NCBI GenBank assembly: GCA_016789725.1
Contig: JAEUQN010000064.1
Coordinates: 1 to 34,919, forward strand
DNA length: 34,919 bases
Source: Blastocatellia bacterium
GTDB taxonomy: Bacteria; Acidobacteriota; Blastocatellia; RBC074
Reading direction: 5' to 3'
The position numbers and the translations under genes were made by a program. Each line of letters opens with the position of its first letter. Position 1 is the stretch's first letter. Below the pieces are notes generated by a model. That model had not been told where the DNA came from. It searched no databases and saw only the letters and a program-made list of their open reading frames with translations. Below, in pieces: positions 23,114 to 30,636 of this stretch.

Positions 23114-23193
23114 TTTGAGGTGGCGCGATTTGGTAAATCGCGGGTCTTGGGTTGGGAACACACGCGATTTAGCAAATCGCGTTACACCTCAAA
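23114..23193. repeat. Double palindromic element, CGCGATTT type
   Basis: Outer arms TTTGAGGTG (23114-23122) and CACCTCAAA (23185-23193) enclose two near-identical palindromes, CGCGATTTGGTAAATCGCG (23124-23142) and CGCGATTTAGCAAATCGCG (23163-23181), each with 8-bp arms and a 3-nt loop. It sits between the second PPC-like gene and the membrane protein gene. The latter's stop codon (23182-23184) and last three codons lie inside it. Confidence 0.8.
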
Positions 23194-23706
23194 ATTTACT
23201 TTACAGTGTACTGAGCCTTGTTGGGACGATTCTTTTGACAGACTGAAAGCACGCAATCCAGCCAACCAACTGCCAATCAACAATACCCACCGCCCCCAGT
23301 GCCAGGTCTTGAACTGATTCACGAGCCGCACAATCTCTTCCCCGCTCAGTCCCGCGCCTTGCGCGCCCTCGGTTTTTTGCAGGATCGGGAAAAAGAACGT
23401 GAACGTCACAATCACGACGAGGAGTCCGCACAGCCCCGCCACCCAGGCCCATTTCCGTTGCTTCGTTGGCATCCACCGAGACACGATCAATAACGCCAGC
23501 GAGAACAGAGCGTAGAGCGGCGTGGCAAAGGCAAAAAACTTGCTCTGCACAGTGCCGTACGGCCATTGCCGAACAGATTCCGGTAGTGCGTGCGACCAGA
23601 GCGGCGTCAACACCGCGCCCTCAAAGATGCTGCCACCCGTCAGCAGTCCCGCCGACAGGACGAAGCACCAGAGAATGATTTGCGTAATGATTCTTCGATT
23701 CAGCAT
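23182..23706 (-). CDS. Four-helix membrane protein, DUF1772-like
   Basis: A 174-residue membrane protein with four predicted spans, at about residues 7-27, 57-78, 86-108 and 136-155. The first helix with AGLLTGGSIFEGAVLTPLW, the conserved-looking FFAFATPLYAL and the TFFFPIL segment recall the DUF1772 (anthrone oxygenase-like) group, but I am not certain. GGGAAC lies before the ATG. The C-terminal end (FEV and the stop) is supplied by the palindromic repeat, so the original C-terminus may have been replaced. Function unknown. Confidence 0.7.
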   Translation of the reverse strand: MLNRRIITQIILWCFVLSAGLLTGGSIFEGAVLTPLWSHALPESVRQWPYGTVQSKFFAFATPLYALFSLALLIVSRWMPTKQRKWAWVAGLCGLLVVIVTFTFFFPILQKTEGAQGAGLSGEEIVRLVNQFKTWHWGRWVLLIGSWLAGLRAFSLSKESSQQGSVHCKVNFEV

Positions 23707-23918
23707 ATTTTTCAGTTCCCTTTCTGGTCAATTAAGCCTTTTGCTCTACATGGTAAATTGCCCAGAGTAATTGTGTGGTTCGTTAGTGAGGCGCTTTTTC
23801 TCTGCCTCATTGAATACATGCGAAAGAGGATTGTGAAGTGGCTCAGGCCTTGAGAAAAAGTTTTCTTTTCGTTGTCGTCTGTACCAATCTGCGCCACAAT
23901 AGCGGCTCCGTAATTATT

Positions 23919-23960
23919 CAAATCAACATTGGCAAACCAATATTGGCAAATCAACATTGG
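23919..23960 (+). repeat. Three 14-bp tandem repeats before the dehydratase
   Basis: CAAATCAACATTGG (23919-23932), CAAACCAATATTGG (23933-23946) and CAAATCAACATTGG (23947-23960) in direct tandem. The middle copy contains the perfect palindrome CCAATATTGG. The last GG belongs to the GGAG ribosome binding site of the gene. The array could be an operator or a translation-control site. Confidence 0.75.
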
Positions 23961-23969
23961 AGATTCATC

Positions 23970-25694
23970 TTGAAGAAGAAAACACCAGAAGAATTGCGTT
24001 CGCATCGCTGGCTAGGCGTCCATGATATGCGCTCGTTCGGGCATCGTTCGCGGATCAAGCAAATGGGCTATGCCCCCGATGATTACGCGGGCAAACCAGT
24101 CATCGCCATCATCAACACCTGGAGCGACCTGAGCACCTGTCACAGCCATTTCCCAGAACGTGTCGAAGAGGTCAAACGCGGTGTGTGGCAAGCGGGCGGC
24201 TTTCCAGTCGAGCTACCGGCGATGGCGATCACCGAAATTTTCATGAAGCCGTCGCCGATGATGTCCCGGAATTTATTGGCGATGGACACCGAAGAGTATT
24301 TGCGCAGCCAACCGATTGACGGCGTGGTGTTGATGGGCGGTTGCGATAAAACGACGCCGGGCCTGTTAATGGGCGCGATTTCGATGAACCTGCCTGCGAT
24401 CTATTTACCGGCGGGGCCAATGTTACGCGGCAATTGGAACGGGCAATATTTAGGCAGCGGGTCTGATGTCTGGAAATACTGGATGGAACGCTGTGCTGGT
24501 ACGATCACCGACGCCGAGTGGAATTCGATGGAAGACGGCATCGCGCGTTCCGCCGGGCATTGTATGACCATGGGGACGGCTTCGACGATGACTTCAGTAG
24601 CCGAATCATTAGGCTTCACTTTGCCGGGTGCGGCTTCGATTCCGGCAGTGGACGCCAATCATTCACGGATGGCAACCGCGTGCGGACGCCGCATCGTCGA
24701 AATGGTCTGGGAAGATTTGAAGCCGACGGACATTATGACAATGCAGGCAATTGAAAACGCGATCACCGCCGACATGGCTATCGGCGGCTCGACGAATGCG
24801 ATCATTCACCTGGTCGCAATGGCGGGGCGGGCAGGCATCGAATTGCCGCTCACGAAATTCGATGAAATCTCACAGCGTGTGCCGTTGATTGCGAACATTC
24901 GTCCTTCGGGCAAATACCTGATGGAAGATTTCTACTACGCGGGCGGCTTGCGGGCGTGCCTGAATCAAATTCGTGGGTTGCTGCATCTTGACGCGTTGAC
25001 GGTCAATGGCAAAACGATAGGAGAAAATCTTGAAGGCGCAAAAGTCTTCAATGACGATGTCATTCGTTCGATGGAAAACCCAGTGGTCGAAATTGGCGGC
25101 ACCGCAGTTTTATATGGCAATCTTGCGCCCGACGGTGCTGTTATCAAACCCACCGCAGCGGATAAAAATCTCTGGCAACATACGGGGCGCGCCGTCGTTT
25201 TCAAAGACTACAATGATATGAATGCTCGCCTGAACGATGAGAATTTGGATGTGGATGAGACTTGCGTACTGGTGCTCCAAAACGCGGGGCCGCTGGGCGG
25301 GCCGGGAATGCCGGAGTGGGGAATGTTACCGCTACCAAACAAAGTCCTGAAAAAAGGGATCCGCGATATGGTCCGCATTTCCGACGCGCGAATGAGCGGT
25401 ACGTCGTATGGCGCATGCGTGTTGCACGTTTCGCCGGAAGCGTTTGTCGGCGGGCCATTGGCCTTTGTGCGCGATGGCGACTTGATTGAATTGGATGTAC
25501 CAAACCGCAAGTTGAATCTGATCGTCAGCGAGGAAGAACTCGCGCGTCGCCGGGCCGACTGGGTCAAGCCAGAACGCAAGTATGGACGCGGGTACGGTGC
25601 ATTGTTCGCCGAACGCGTGACCCAGGCACATGAAGGCTGCGATTTTGATTTTCTGCACGCCGGTGCAGCAACGCCCGACCCTGAAATTCATTAA
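23970..25694 (+). CDS. IlvD/Edd-family dehydratase, probably L-arabinonate type
   Basis: Dehydrates a sugar acid or dihydroxy acid, using an iron-sulfur cluster. The three conserved cysteines are at residues 57 (NTWSDLSTC), 125 (LMGGCDKTTPG) and 198 (SAGHCMTMGTASTM), counted from the chosen start. The N-terminus KTPEELRSHRWLGVHDMRSFGHRSR and the overall sequence are closest to sugar-acid dehydratases, as in L-arabinonate dehydratase of the oxidative pentose pathway, rather than to IlvD of branched-chain synthesis. The start is TTG at 23970 (574 residues), preceded by GGAG at seven bases; the ATG frame from 23838 would add 44 unrelated residues across the tandem repeats. The DUF2235 gene follows after 17 bp, probably co-transcribed. 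Confidence 0.9.
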   Translation: MKKKTPEELRSHRWLGVHDMRSFGHRSRIKQMGYAPDDYAGKPVIAIINTWSDLSTCHSHFPERVEEVKRGVWQAGGFPVELPAMAITEIFMKPSPMMSRNLLAMDTEEYLRSQPIDGVVLMGGCDKTTPGLLMGAISMNLPAIYLPAGPMLRGNWNGQYLGSGSDVWKYWMERCAGTITDAEWNSMEDGIARSAGHCMTMGTASTMTSVAESLGFTLPGAASIPAVDANHSRMATACGRRIVEMVWEDLKPTDIMTMQAIENAITADMAIGGSTNAIIHLVAMAGRAGIELPLTKFDEISQRVPLIANIRPSGKYLMEDFYYAGGLRACLNQIRGLLHLDALTVNGKTIGENLEGAKVFNDDVIRSMENPVVEIGGTAVLYGNLAPDGAVIKPTAADKNLWQHTGRAVVFKDYNDMNARLNDENLDVDETCVLVLQNAGPLGGPGMPEWGMLPLPNKVLKKGIRDMVRISDARMSGTSYGACVLHVSPEAFVGGPLAFVRDGDLIELDVPNRKLNLIVSEEELARRRADWVKPERKYGRGYGALFAERVTQAHEGCDFDFLHAGAATPDPEIH

Positions 25695-25711
25695 CCCAAG
25701 GAGACTTCGCA

Positions 25712-26728
25712 ATGAAACGGATCGTCCTTTGCTTCGATGGAACCTGGAACCGACCAGCCGATGAAAAGCTGCCCGAAACACAACAAGTCGAAACCAACGT
25801 GCGCCGCTTTTACGAAGCAGTTTCAGCGTTCGGCGCAGATGGAGTCGCTCAAGCAAAATGGTATGACGAGGGCGTGGGGACGCGTTGGTATGATCGTTTC
25901 ATCGGCGGCGCAATTGGGGTCGGGCTGGATCAAAATATTCGGCAAGGCTACCGCTACCTGGCTCAAACATATCAGGATGGCGATGAGGTATATATTCTGG
26001 GATTTAGTCGCGGAGCCTACACGGCACGAAGCCTTGTTGGACTAATTCGTAATTGTGGCTTGCTCAAACGTTCGCGGCTGAACCTGCTCAACATCGGCAT
26101 GGCATACGGCATCTATCGCACCAGAGATGATGGGCCGGATTCGTTGACGGCGCGTCTATTCCGCGGTCGCTTTTCCCAGGAAATCTCCATCAAATTTCTG
26201 GGCGTATGGGACACCGTTGGCGCGTTAGGGGTACCGCTGGATGTCATGCAAAATTTCAATTTGAAATTTTATGAATTCCACGACACGCAATTAAGCCGCA
26301 TCGTCAAAAACGCTTGTCACGCGGTGGCGGTAGACGAACATCGTAAAGCCTATGACGTCTGCTTATGGACCCCCACAGAGAAGGCGCAGCAAAGCCTGGA
26401 ACAGCGATGGTTCATCGGCGCACATTCCAACGTAGGAGGCGGATATGCAAACAGGCAATTATCTGATCTTCCGCTCAACTGGATGATGAGCAAAGCAACG
26501 GCGCTAGGCTTAGGCCTAAATTCTTTTCCAATCGGTGCGCAAAACCATCTGGCTCCCATCGCGGATTCTTACGCCGATTTTCTTAACGGCAGGTATGCCA
26601 AACTTAATCCCCGTTATTTCCGCGCTATTGGAACCACCCAGTTTGGGAATGAGATCATTGATGAGACCGTCAAACAACGGCGACGCGATGTTGCCCAGTA
26701 TCAACCGGCCAACCCTGGGTTAGGCTAA
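25712..26728 (+). CDS. DUF2235 alpha/beta hydrolase
   Basis: A 338-residue protein of the DUF2235 group, which includes the Tle1 phospholipase effectors of type VI secretion. The lipase-type nucleophile elbow GFSRG (S99) is present, with GVWDTVGALGVP (D167) and GAHSNVGGGY (H238) as likely acid and histidine of the triad. The N-terminus KRIVLCFDGTWNRP is the family hallmark. No type VI genes, immunity gene or signal peptide are here, so a cytoplasmic ester or lipid hydrolase is more likely than an exported toxin. AAGGAG precedes the ATG. Confidence 0.9.
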   Translation: MKRIVLCFDGTWNRPADEKLPETQQVETNVRRFYEAVSAFGADGVAQAKWYDEGVGTRWYDRFIGGAIGVGLDQNIRQGYRYLAQTYQDGDEVYILGFSRGAYTARSLVGLIRNCGLLKRSRLNLLNIGMAYGIYRTRDDGPDSLTARLFRGRFSQEISIKFLGVWDTVGALGVPLDVMQNFNLKFYEFHDTQLSRIVKNACHAVAVDEHRKAYDVCLWTPTEKAQQSLEQRWFIGAHSNVGGGYANRQLSDLPLNWMMSKATALGLGLNSFPIGAQNHLAPIADSYADFLNGRYAKLNPRYFRAIGTTQFGNEIIDETVKQRRRDVAQYQPANPGLG

Positions 26729-27013
26729 CAAGTCAGGAAACAGATTCGAAACGTTGCCGGGTTACGCGCTTTCCTCACCTCGAATAAAAGTTGCTGCCAG
26801 ACAAATAAACTTTGTGTCATAATTCGCCCGGATTTGACAACGCAGTAACGACATTCATGCAACGAGTAGTTTCACAACTTGCCCCCATTCACGCCCGCAA
26901 AAATCTCTTTGCGGACTAACCTTTCGCTATCGTCGCTTGCCCCAATCATATTCGCTGGTCATAACCAGCTTGCTCTTCTCTCTTGCAGCTCTATTTCAGT
27001 GGAGGTACTGACG

Positions 27014-28381
27014 ATGCTCAGCACAGCTTTAGAAACTACCAAATTACCACAAATTCACACGCCACTCCCCGGCCCCCAAGCCCAGGCCATCATTGATCGT
27101 GATACGAAATTTATTTCGCCTTCGTACACCCGCAGCTATCCATTGGTCATGCAACGCGGCACTGGCGCAATGATCGAAGATGTGGATGGCAATGTCTTTC
27201 TGGATTTTAATGCAGGCGTCGCCGTTTGCGCGACGGGTCATTCACATCCCAAAGTCGTGGCCGCAATCAAACAACAAGTAGACGAATTCATCCATATTTC
27301 CGGCACTGATTATTATTACCCGCATTTGCCCGCACTGGCGCAAAAGCTTAGTGAATTAGCGCCTGGTGATGATGACAAGCGCGTCCACTTCGGCAATTCC
27401 GGCGCGGAAGCGGTCGAAGGGGCCATTAAGCTGGCGATGTTCTCGACGCATCGGCAAAAGCTCATCGGCTTTTTTGGCGCGTTTCACGGGCGCACGATGG
27501 GAGCCTTGTCGCTCACCGGCAGTAAAGCGCGGCAACGTTCCGGCTTCGGGCCACAGGCATTGGATGTGACGCACGTGCCGTACGCAAATTGTTATCGCTG
27601 TCCGTACAATTTGACGCCCGAAAGCTGCGGCGCGCACGAATCCAAAGGCCCGCACTGCGCGCGCATCATTGAAGACTTGATCCTCAAAACCACTGTGCCG
27701 CCGGACGAATGTGCGGCAATCATTGTTGAGCCAGTTCAGGGCGAAGGCGGTTACGTTGTTCCGCCCGCTTCGTTCCTGCACACGATTCGATCCATCGCCA
27801 ATAAATACGGGATCAAAGTCGTCGCCGACGAGGTGCAGGCAGGAATGGGACGCACCGGAAAAATGTTTGCGTCAGAGCATTTTGATTTTGTCCCGGACAT
27901 TATCGCTTCGGCCAAAGGTATTGCTTCCGGTTTGCCACTTAGCGCAGTGATTGCCAGTGCGGAGTTGATGAATTGGCCGCCCGGCGCACATGCTTCGACC
28001 TTCGGTGGAAATCCGGTCGCCATTGCAGCATCGCTGGTGACGATTGAATTGCTTGAGACTGAACTCCTCACCAATGCAGCGGTGATGGGGCAATATCTGC
28101 TGGAGGGGTGTCGCAACTTGATGGAGAAACACGAAATTATTGGCGATGTTCGCGGCAAAGGCTTAATGATTGGGATTGAGCTGGTCAAAAACCGGACGAC
28201 CAAAGAACCAGCAGCACCAGAACGCGACCAAGTGGAAATTGAATGCTTTCATCGCGGATTGATTATTCAAGGTTGCGGCACAAGCACAATTCGACTTTCG
28301 CCACCGCTGGTGATTGATCGTGAGCAATGCGACTTTGCATTACAAACATTGGATGATGCAATTGGTGCCGTCACCCAATAA
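27014..28381 (+). CDS. Class III aminotransferase (acetylornithine/GABA family)
   Basis: A 455-residue pyridoxal-phosphate enzyme of fold type I. PLP-binding lysine K301 (IIASAKGIASGLPLS) and the D272 region (VVADEVQAG) are present, as are GNSGAEAVEGAIK and FGAFHGRTMG. The sequence is of the family called acetylornithine aminotransferase in many genomes, whose members include ornithine or 4-aminobutyrate aminotransferases and, in Pyrococcus, an amino-acid racemase, so the exact substrate is uncertain. Residues 193-215 carry four cysteines (C193-x2-C196-x8-C205-x9-C215). The ATG at 27014 with GGAGG upstream is preferred over a longer frame from 26879. Hairpins follow the gene. Confidence 0.88.
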   Translation: MLSTALETTKLPQIHTPLPGPQAQAIIDRDTKFISPSYTRSYPLVMQRGTGAMIEDVDGNVFLDFNAGVAVCATGHSHPKVVAAIKQQVDEFIHISGTDYYYPHLPALAQKLSELAPGDDDKRVHFGNSGAEAVEGAIKLAMFSTHRQKLIGFFGAFHGRTMGALSLTGSKARQRSGFGPQALDVTHVPYANCYRCPYNLTPESCGAHESKGPHCARIIEDLILKTTVPPDECAAIIVEPVQGEGGYVVPPASFLHTIRSIANKYGIKVVADEVQAGMGRTGKMFASEHFDFVPDIIASAKGIASGLPLSAVIASAELMNWPPGAHASTFGGNPVAIAASLVTIELLETELLTNAAVMGQYLLEGCRNLMEKHEIIGDVRGKGLMIGIELVKNRTTKEPAAPERDQVEIECFHRGLIIQGCGTSTIRLSPPLVIDREQCDFALQTLDDAIGAVTQ

Positions 28382-28386
28382 ACACA

Positions 28387-28455
28387 GGCGCAAAAGAGGT
28401 TTTCAGAGACCCTCTGCTACTTCTTTTGCGCCAGCCTTAACCTGATTTAGGCTGG
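28387..28455 (+). terminator. Two overlapping hairpins after the aminotransferase
   Basis: GGCGCAAAAGA (28387-28397) pairs with TCTTTTGCGCC (28422-28432). A second hairpin, CCAGCCT (28431-28437) with AGGCTGG (28449-28455), shares two bases with the first and is followed by ATTTA. Neither has a strong T run. Confidence 0.6.
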
Positions 28456-28518
28456 ATTTAACTCTACCTTAATCCTGTCAACTCTTTGGTTAACAAGAAC
28501 TTCGCTTGAAAACTTTGA

Positions 28519-28548
28519 TTGACAGACTTAACTTAAAAGCCGTAACAT
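28519..28548 (+). promoter_or_regulatory. Promoter of the HU/IHF gene
   Basis: Perfect TTGACA (28519-28524), an 18-bp spacer and TAACAT (28543-28548), about 38 nt before the ATG. Confidence 0.65.
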
Positions 28549-28585
28549 ATTGGCAGAACGAATAATTACGGTGAGGGACTAAGTA

Positions 28586-28849
28586 ATGACGAAAGCAGAC
28601 TTGGCCCGCGCGATCTATGACAGACACGGCGGTATCTCCAACCAGGAAGCCCAACGTATCGTAGATATTATCTTTGAGACGATGAAAAATCGCTTGCTGG
28701 CAGGGGATGAAGTTCGCATCGTTGGTTTTGGATCACTGGAAGTTGTGGCACGACGCTCCCGGCGAGGCCGCAACCCAGTAACCGGTGAGGACATCCAGCT
28801 TCCTGAGCGACGCGCACTCGTCTTTCGCCCCTCACGATCAATGAAGTAA
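28586..28849 (+). CDS. HU/IHF-family DNA-bending protein
   Basis: An 87-residue nucleoid protein: helices KADLARAIYDRHGG and EAQRIVDIIFETMKNRL, the GDEVRIVGFGSLEV core, and the DNA-clamping arm with RRGRNPVTGEDI, whose proline intercalates in the DNA. An IHF-alpha-like assignment is favoured by a merR gene directly downstream, an order seen with ihfA in several proteobacteria, but HU cannot be excluded. GTGAGGG precedes the ATG. Confidence 0.93.
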   Translation: MTKADLARAIYDRHGGISNQEAQRIVDIIFETMKNRLLAGDEVRIVGFGSLEVVARRSRRGRNPVTGEDIQLPERRALVFRPSRSMK

Positions 28850-28901
28850 ACCTGAAAAAGCTCCATCTACGCTGTTAGGCGTTGCCCCTGGTTTTAAGGT
28901 T

Positions 28902-29399
28902 ATGGCTATGTTGACTGCTACACAAGAAATCACTGGAATACCCGATAAATTGTTTTTCAAAATCGGCGAAGTGTGTGATTTGGTAGGCGTACAAGCGCAT
29001 GTTTTGCGGTATTGGGAATCCGAATTTCCTATGCTCCAGCCGCAAAAGAACCGTGCCGGACAACGCACCTATCGCCGCAAAGACGTCGAAATGGCGTTGA
29101 GGATTAAAGCCTTGCTTTACGACGAAGGGTTTACCATTGCCGGAGCCAAGAAAAAGCTCCAAAGTGAGGGACGTAGCACGGGCCGTTTCAAAGTTGTTCC
29201 GCCAGGAGCAACAGCGGCTGATTTTGAACCAATTCCGCCGACAGTACCAAGCGTTCAAGTCGGTCAAGAAGTGCAGCCTTCAGGCCAAGTCAATATCACC
29301 GCCATTATTGGCAGCCCGCTTTCACGCGATGCACTCCATCGGCTGAAACTGATGCTTGAGGATATGTTGACAACCCTCAATCGCAATGTTATAGATTGA
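28902..29399 (+). CDS. MerR-family transcriptional regulator
   Basis: A 165-residue regulator with a winged helix-turn-helix at about residues 18-90 (FFKIGEVCDLVGVQAHVLRYWE, AGQRTYRRKDVEMALRIKALL, GFTIAGAKKKL). The C-terminal part lacks the cysteine ligands of metal-sensing MerR proteins and ends in a possible helical segment (LHRLKLMLEDMLTTLNRNV), so the ligand is unknown. A second ATG at 28908 is better spaced from AAGG and may be the true start. It probably forms an operon with the HU/IHF gene. A terminator follows. Confidence 0.88.
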   Translation: MAMLTATQEITGIPDKLFFKIGEVCDLVGVQAHVLRYWESEFPMLQPQKNRAGQRTYRRKDVEMALRIKALLYDEGFTIAGAKKKLQSEGRSTGRFKVVPPGATAADFEPIPPTVPSVQVGQEVQPSGQVNITAIIGSPLSRDALHRLKLMLEDMLTTLNRNVID

Positions 29400-29427
29400 G
29401 TTCTTTGGATTGATAATCTAGCGACTT

Positions 29428-29454
29428 AAGTCGAGTTTTCCTGTTCGACTTTTT
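29428..29454 (+). terminator. Rho-independent terminator of the HU/MerR unit
   Basis: AAGTCGA (29428-29434) pairs with TCGACTT (29445-29451), with a 10-nt loop and a T run through 29454. The palindrome CGACTTAAGTCG (29422-29433) overlaps it. It lies just before tRNA-Pro. Confidence 0.75.
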
Positions 29455-29461
29455 CCTTCGT

Positions 29462-29538
<77 letters not shown>

Positions 29539-29644
29539 ATTAAATCAACAACTTACAAGCACTATCATCGTTCGCAGGTTGCGTTGGGGACTCGTCTGCG
29601 GACTCATTAAAATCCAGTTGCATCATTTCAATCAAAAATTATCA

Positions 29645-29882
29645 TTAGCTTGGCCGTAGGTAGTGCGCGTTTATCATCAGTCTGATCTGTAATTCAACTT
29701 CCGGGCGAAATTGGCGACGGGTTGGCCTTTGCAGGGCGTGGTCGAAGGGAGCGATATTATAAACCGAAGCGGGTTCTTCTTTCGGCAAAATCCATTCGGC
29801 AAGCTGCTCCGAGTCTTCATACACTGCCTCACACTGGTCACAGCTAGGGTTGATGATTTCTTGCGCCTGATCGTTGTGTCAT
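29645..29882 (-). pseudogene. Small CxxC protein gene with a +1 frameshift
   Basis: An ATG at 29882 has an ideal ribosome binding site (AAGGAG eight bases upstream, overlapping the end of the previous gene), but its frame stops after about 12 codons. From codon 7 on, the next frame (codons from 29863) stays open for 72 residues to a TAA at 29645-29647. It reads like a real protein: CDQC at its start, then EDSEQLAEWILPKEEPASVY, and a tail ending HYLRPS. That frame has a TGA just upstream and no start codon before the CxxC. A one-base change near 29863-29866, sequencing error or programmed slippage would join the two. Family unknown. Confidence 0.6.
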
Positions 29883-29887
29883 ACAGC

Positions 29888-30625
29888 TTACTCCTTGTTC
29901 GATTCGTTGGATGGTTGCAGCAGTTTTTCCTGATGCTGAAACTTCGATGGATAAACGCGCGTCCACACATAATCGTAGATGCCTGCGGAAAGTTCTTCGC
30001 GTAGTTGAAAATTGTACGCCTTCAGCCCGCCGATCCCATCTTCGTAGGTCACAAGCTCAAAACGGTAACGCTCCGAGTGACTGAAGTTTTGAATATCGCG
30101 ATAGCGCCAATAACGCGACGCAGGGACATTGCCGGAAGCCTCATAGACAATCCGATCAGCATAGATTTTCAGGGTCCCGAGAGAACCATTGAGCGGACGC
30201 ACGTGTCTGACCAGAACCGTGAAGCGCGGCTCGTCCTGCGCTGGTGGCAATACACTGGTGACGATAGGGCGCGGAGCAGCCTTCATCAGCAAGGCGCTAA
30301 TCTCTGGCGTAAGCTGTCCAGACAATAGCGTGAATTTGAAAATGCGATCTCGGCCTGCCAGACGCGGCTGATCTTCGTACGTCACCAATTCCAGCGAGAC
30401 AGGGGAAAGCACTTTGACTTGGCGCAGTTCGGTATAAGGCCAGCTTTGCGCATCCTTCTTGTGATCGGTTTTATACTCAATCTTGTCCGGCGTGATGAGC
30501 AATTTCCCGCGACAATTGCGTAGCGTATGTTCGTGTTCGACGGGAAATTCAAAGCTCTGTGCCAGCGCAACAGTAGTAAGCAGACAGACTATGGATAAAA
30601 CAATCAACGATCTCAGGTATCGCAT
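29888..30625 (-). CDS. Secreted protein with two internal repeats
   Basis: A 245-residue exported protein (signal peptide about 1-23, ending VALAQ). It contains two copies of one module, about residues 31-113 and 140-222, each with ...TLxIxxDxIxY, a W-x-Y-x-(E/D)-(L/I) segment, ELVTYED (identical at 79-85 and 190-196) and FxFxL/YNFQL. The modules have the look of PH-like or small beta-barrel folds, but I cannot name a family. The ATG at 30625 is preceded by GAGAGGAG; ATG at 30640 would overlap the previous stop as ATGA. It is the third gene of the pump operon. Confidence 0.8.
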   Translation of the reverse strand: MRYLRSLIVLSIVCLLTTVALAQSFEFPVEHEHTLRNCRGKLLITPDKIEYKTDHKKDAQSWPYTELRQVKVLSPVSLELVTYEDQPRLAGRDRIFKFTLLSGQLTPEISALLMKAAPRPIVTSVLPPAQDEPRFTVLVRHVRPLNGSLGTLKIYADRIVYEASGNVPASRYWRYRDIQNFSHSERYRFELVTYEDGIGGLKAYNFQLREELSAGIYDYVWTRVYPSKFQHQEKLLQPSNESNKE

Positions 30626-30636
30626 ACACGCTCCTC

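Noticed and set aside
25712..26728. Type VI secretion effector with immunity gene
   Set aside because: The DUF2235 family includes Tle1, but there is no vgrG, PAAR, adaptor or immunity gene nearby.
26834..26862. TTGACA before the aminotransferase as a promoter
   Set aside because: A perfect -35 box is present at 26834-26839, but I find no acceptable -10 box at 16-18 bp.
29677..29970. Minus-strand open frame of 97 codons after the pump operon
   Set aside because: Its composition is poor (many arginine, serine and cysteine residues). The frame next to it gives a sensible protein starting from the well-placed ATG at 29882 after a +1 shift, reported above.
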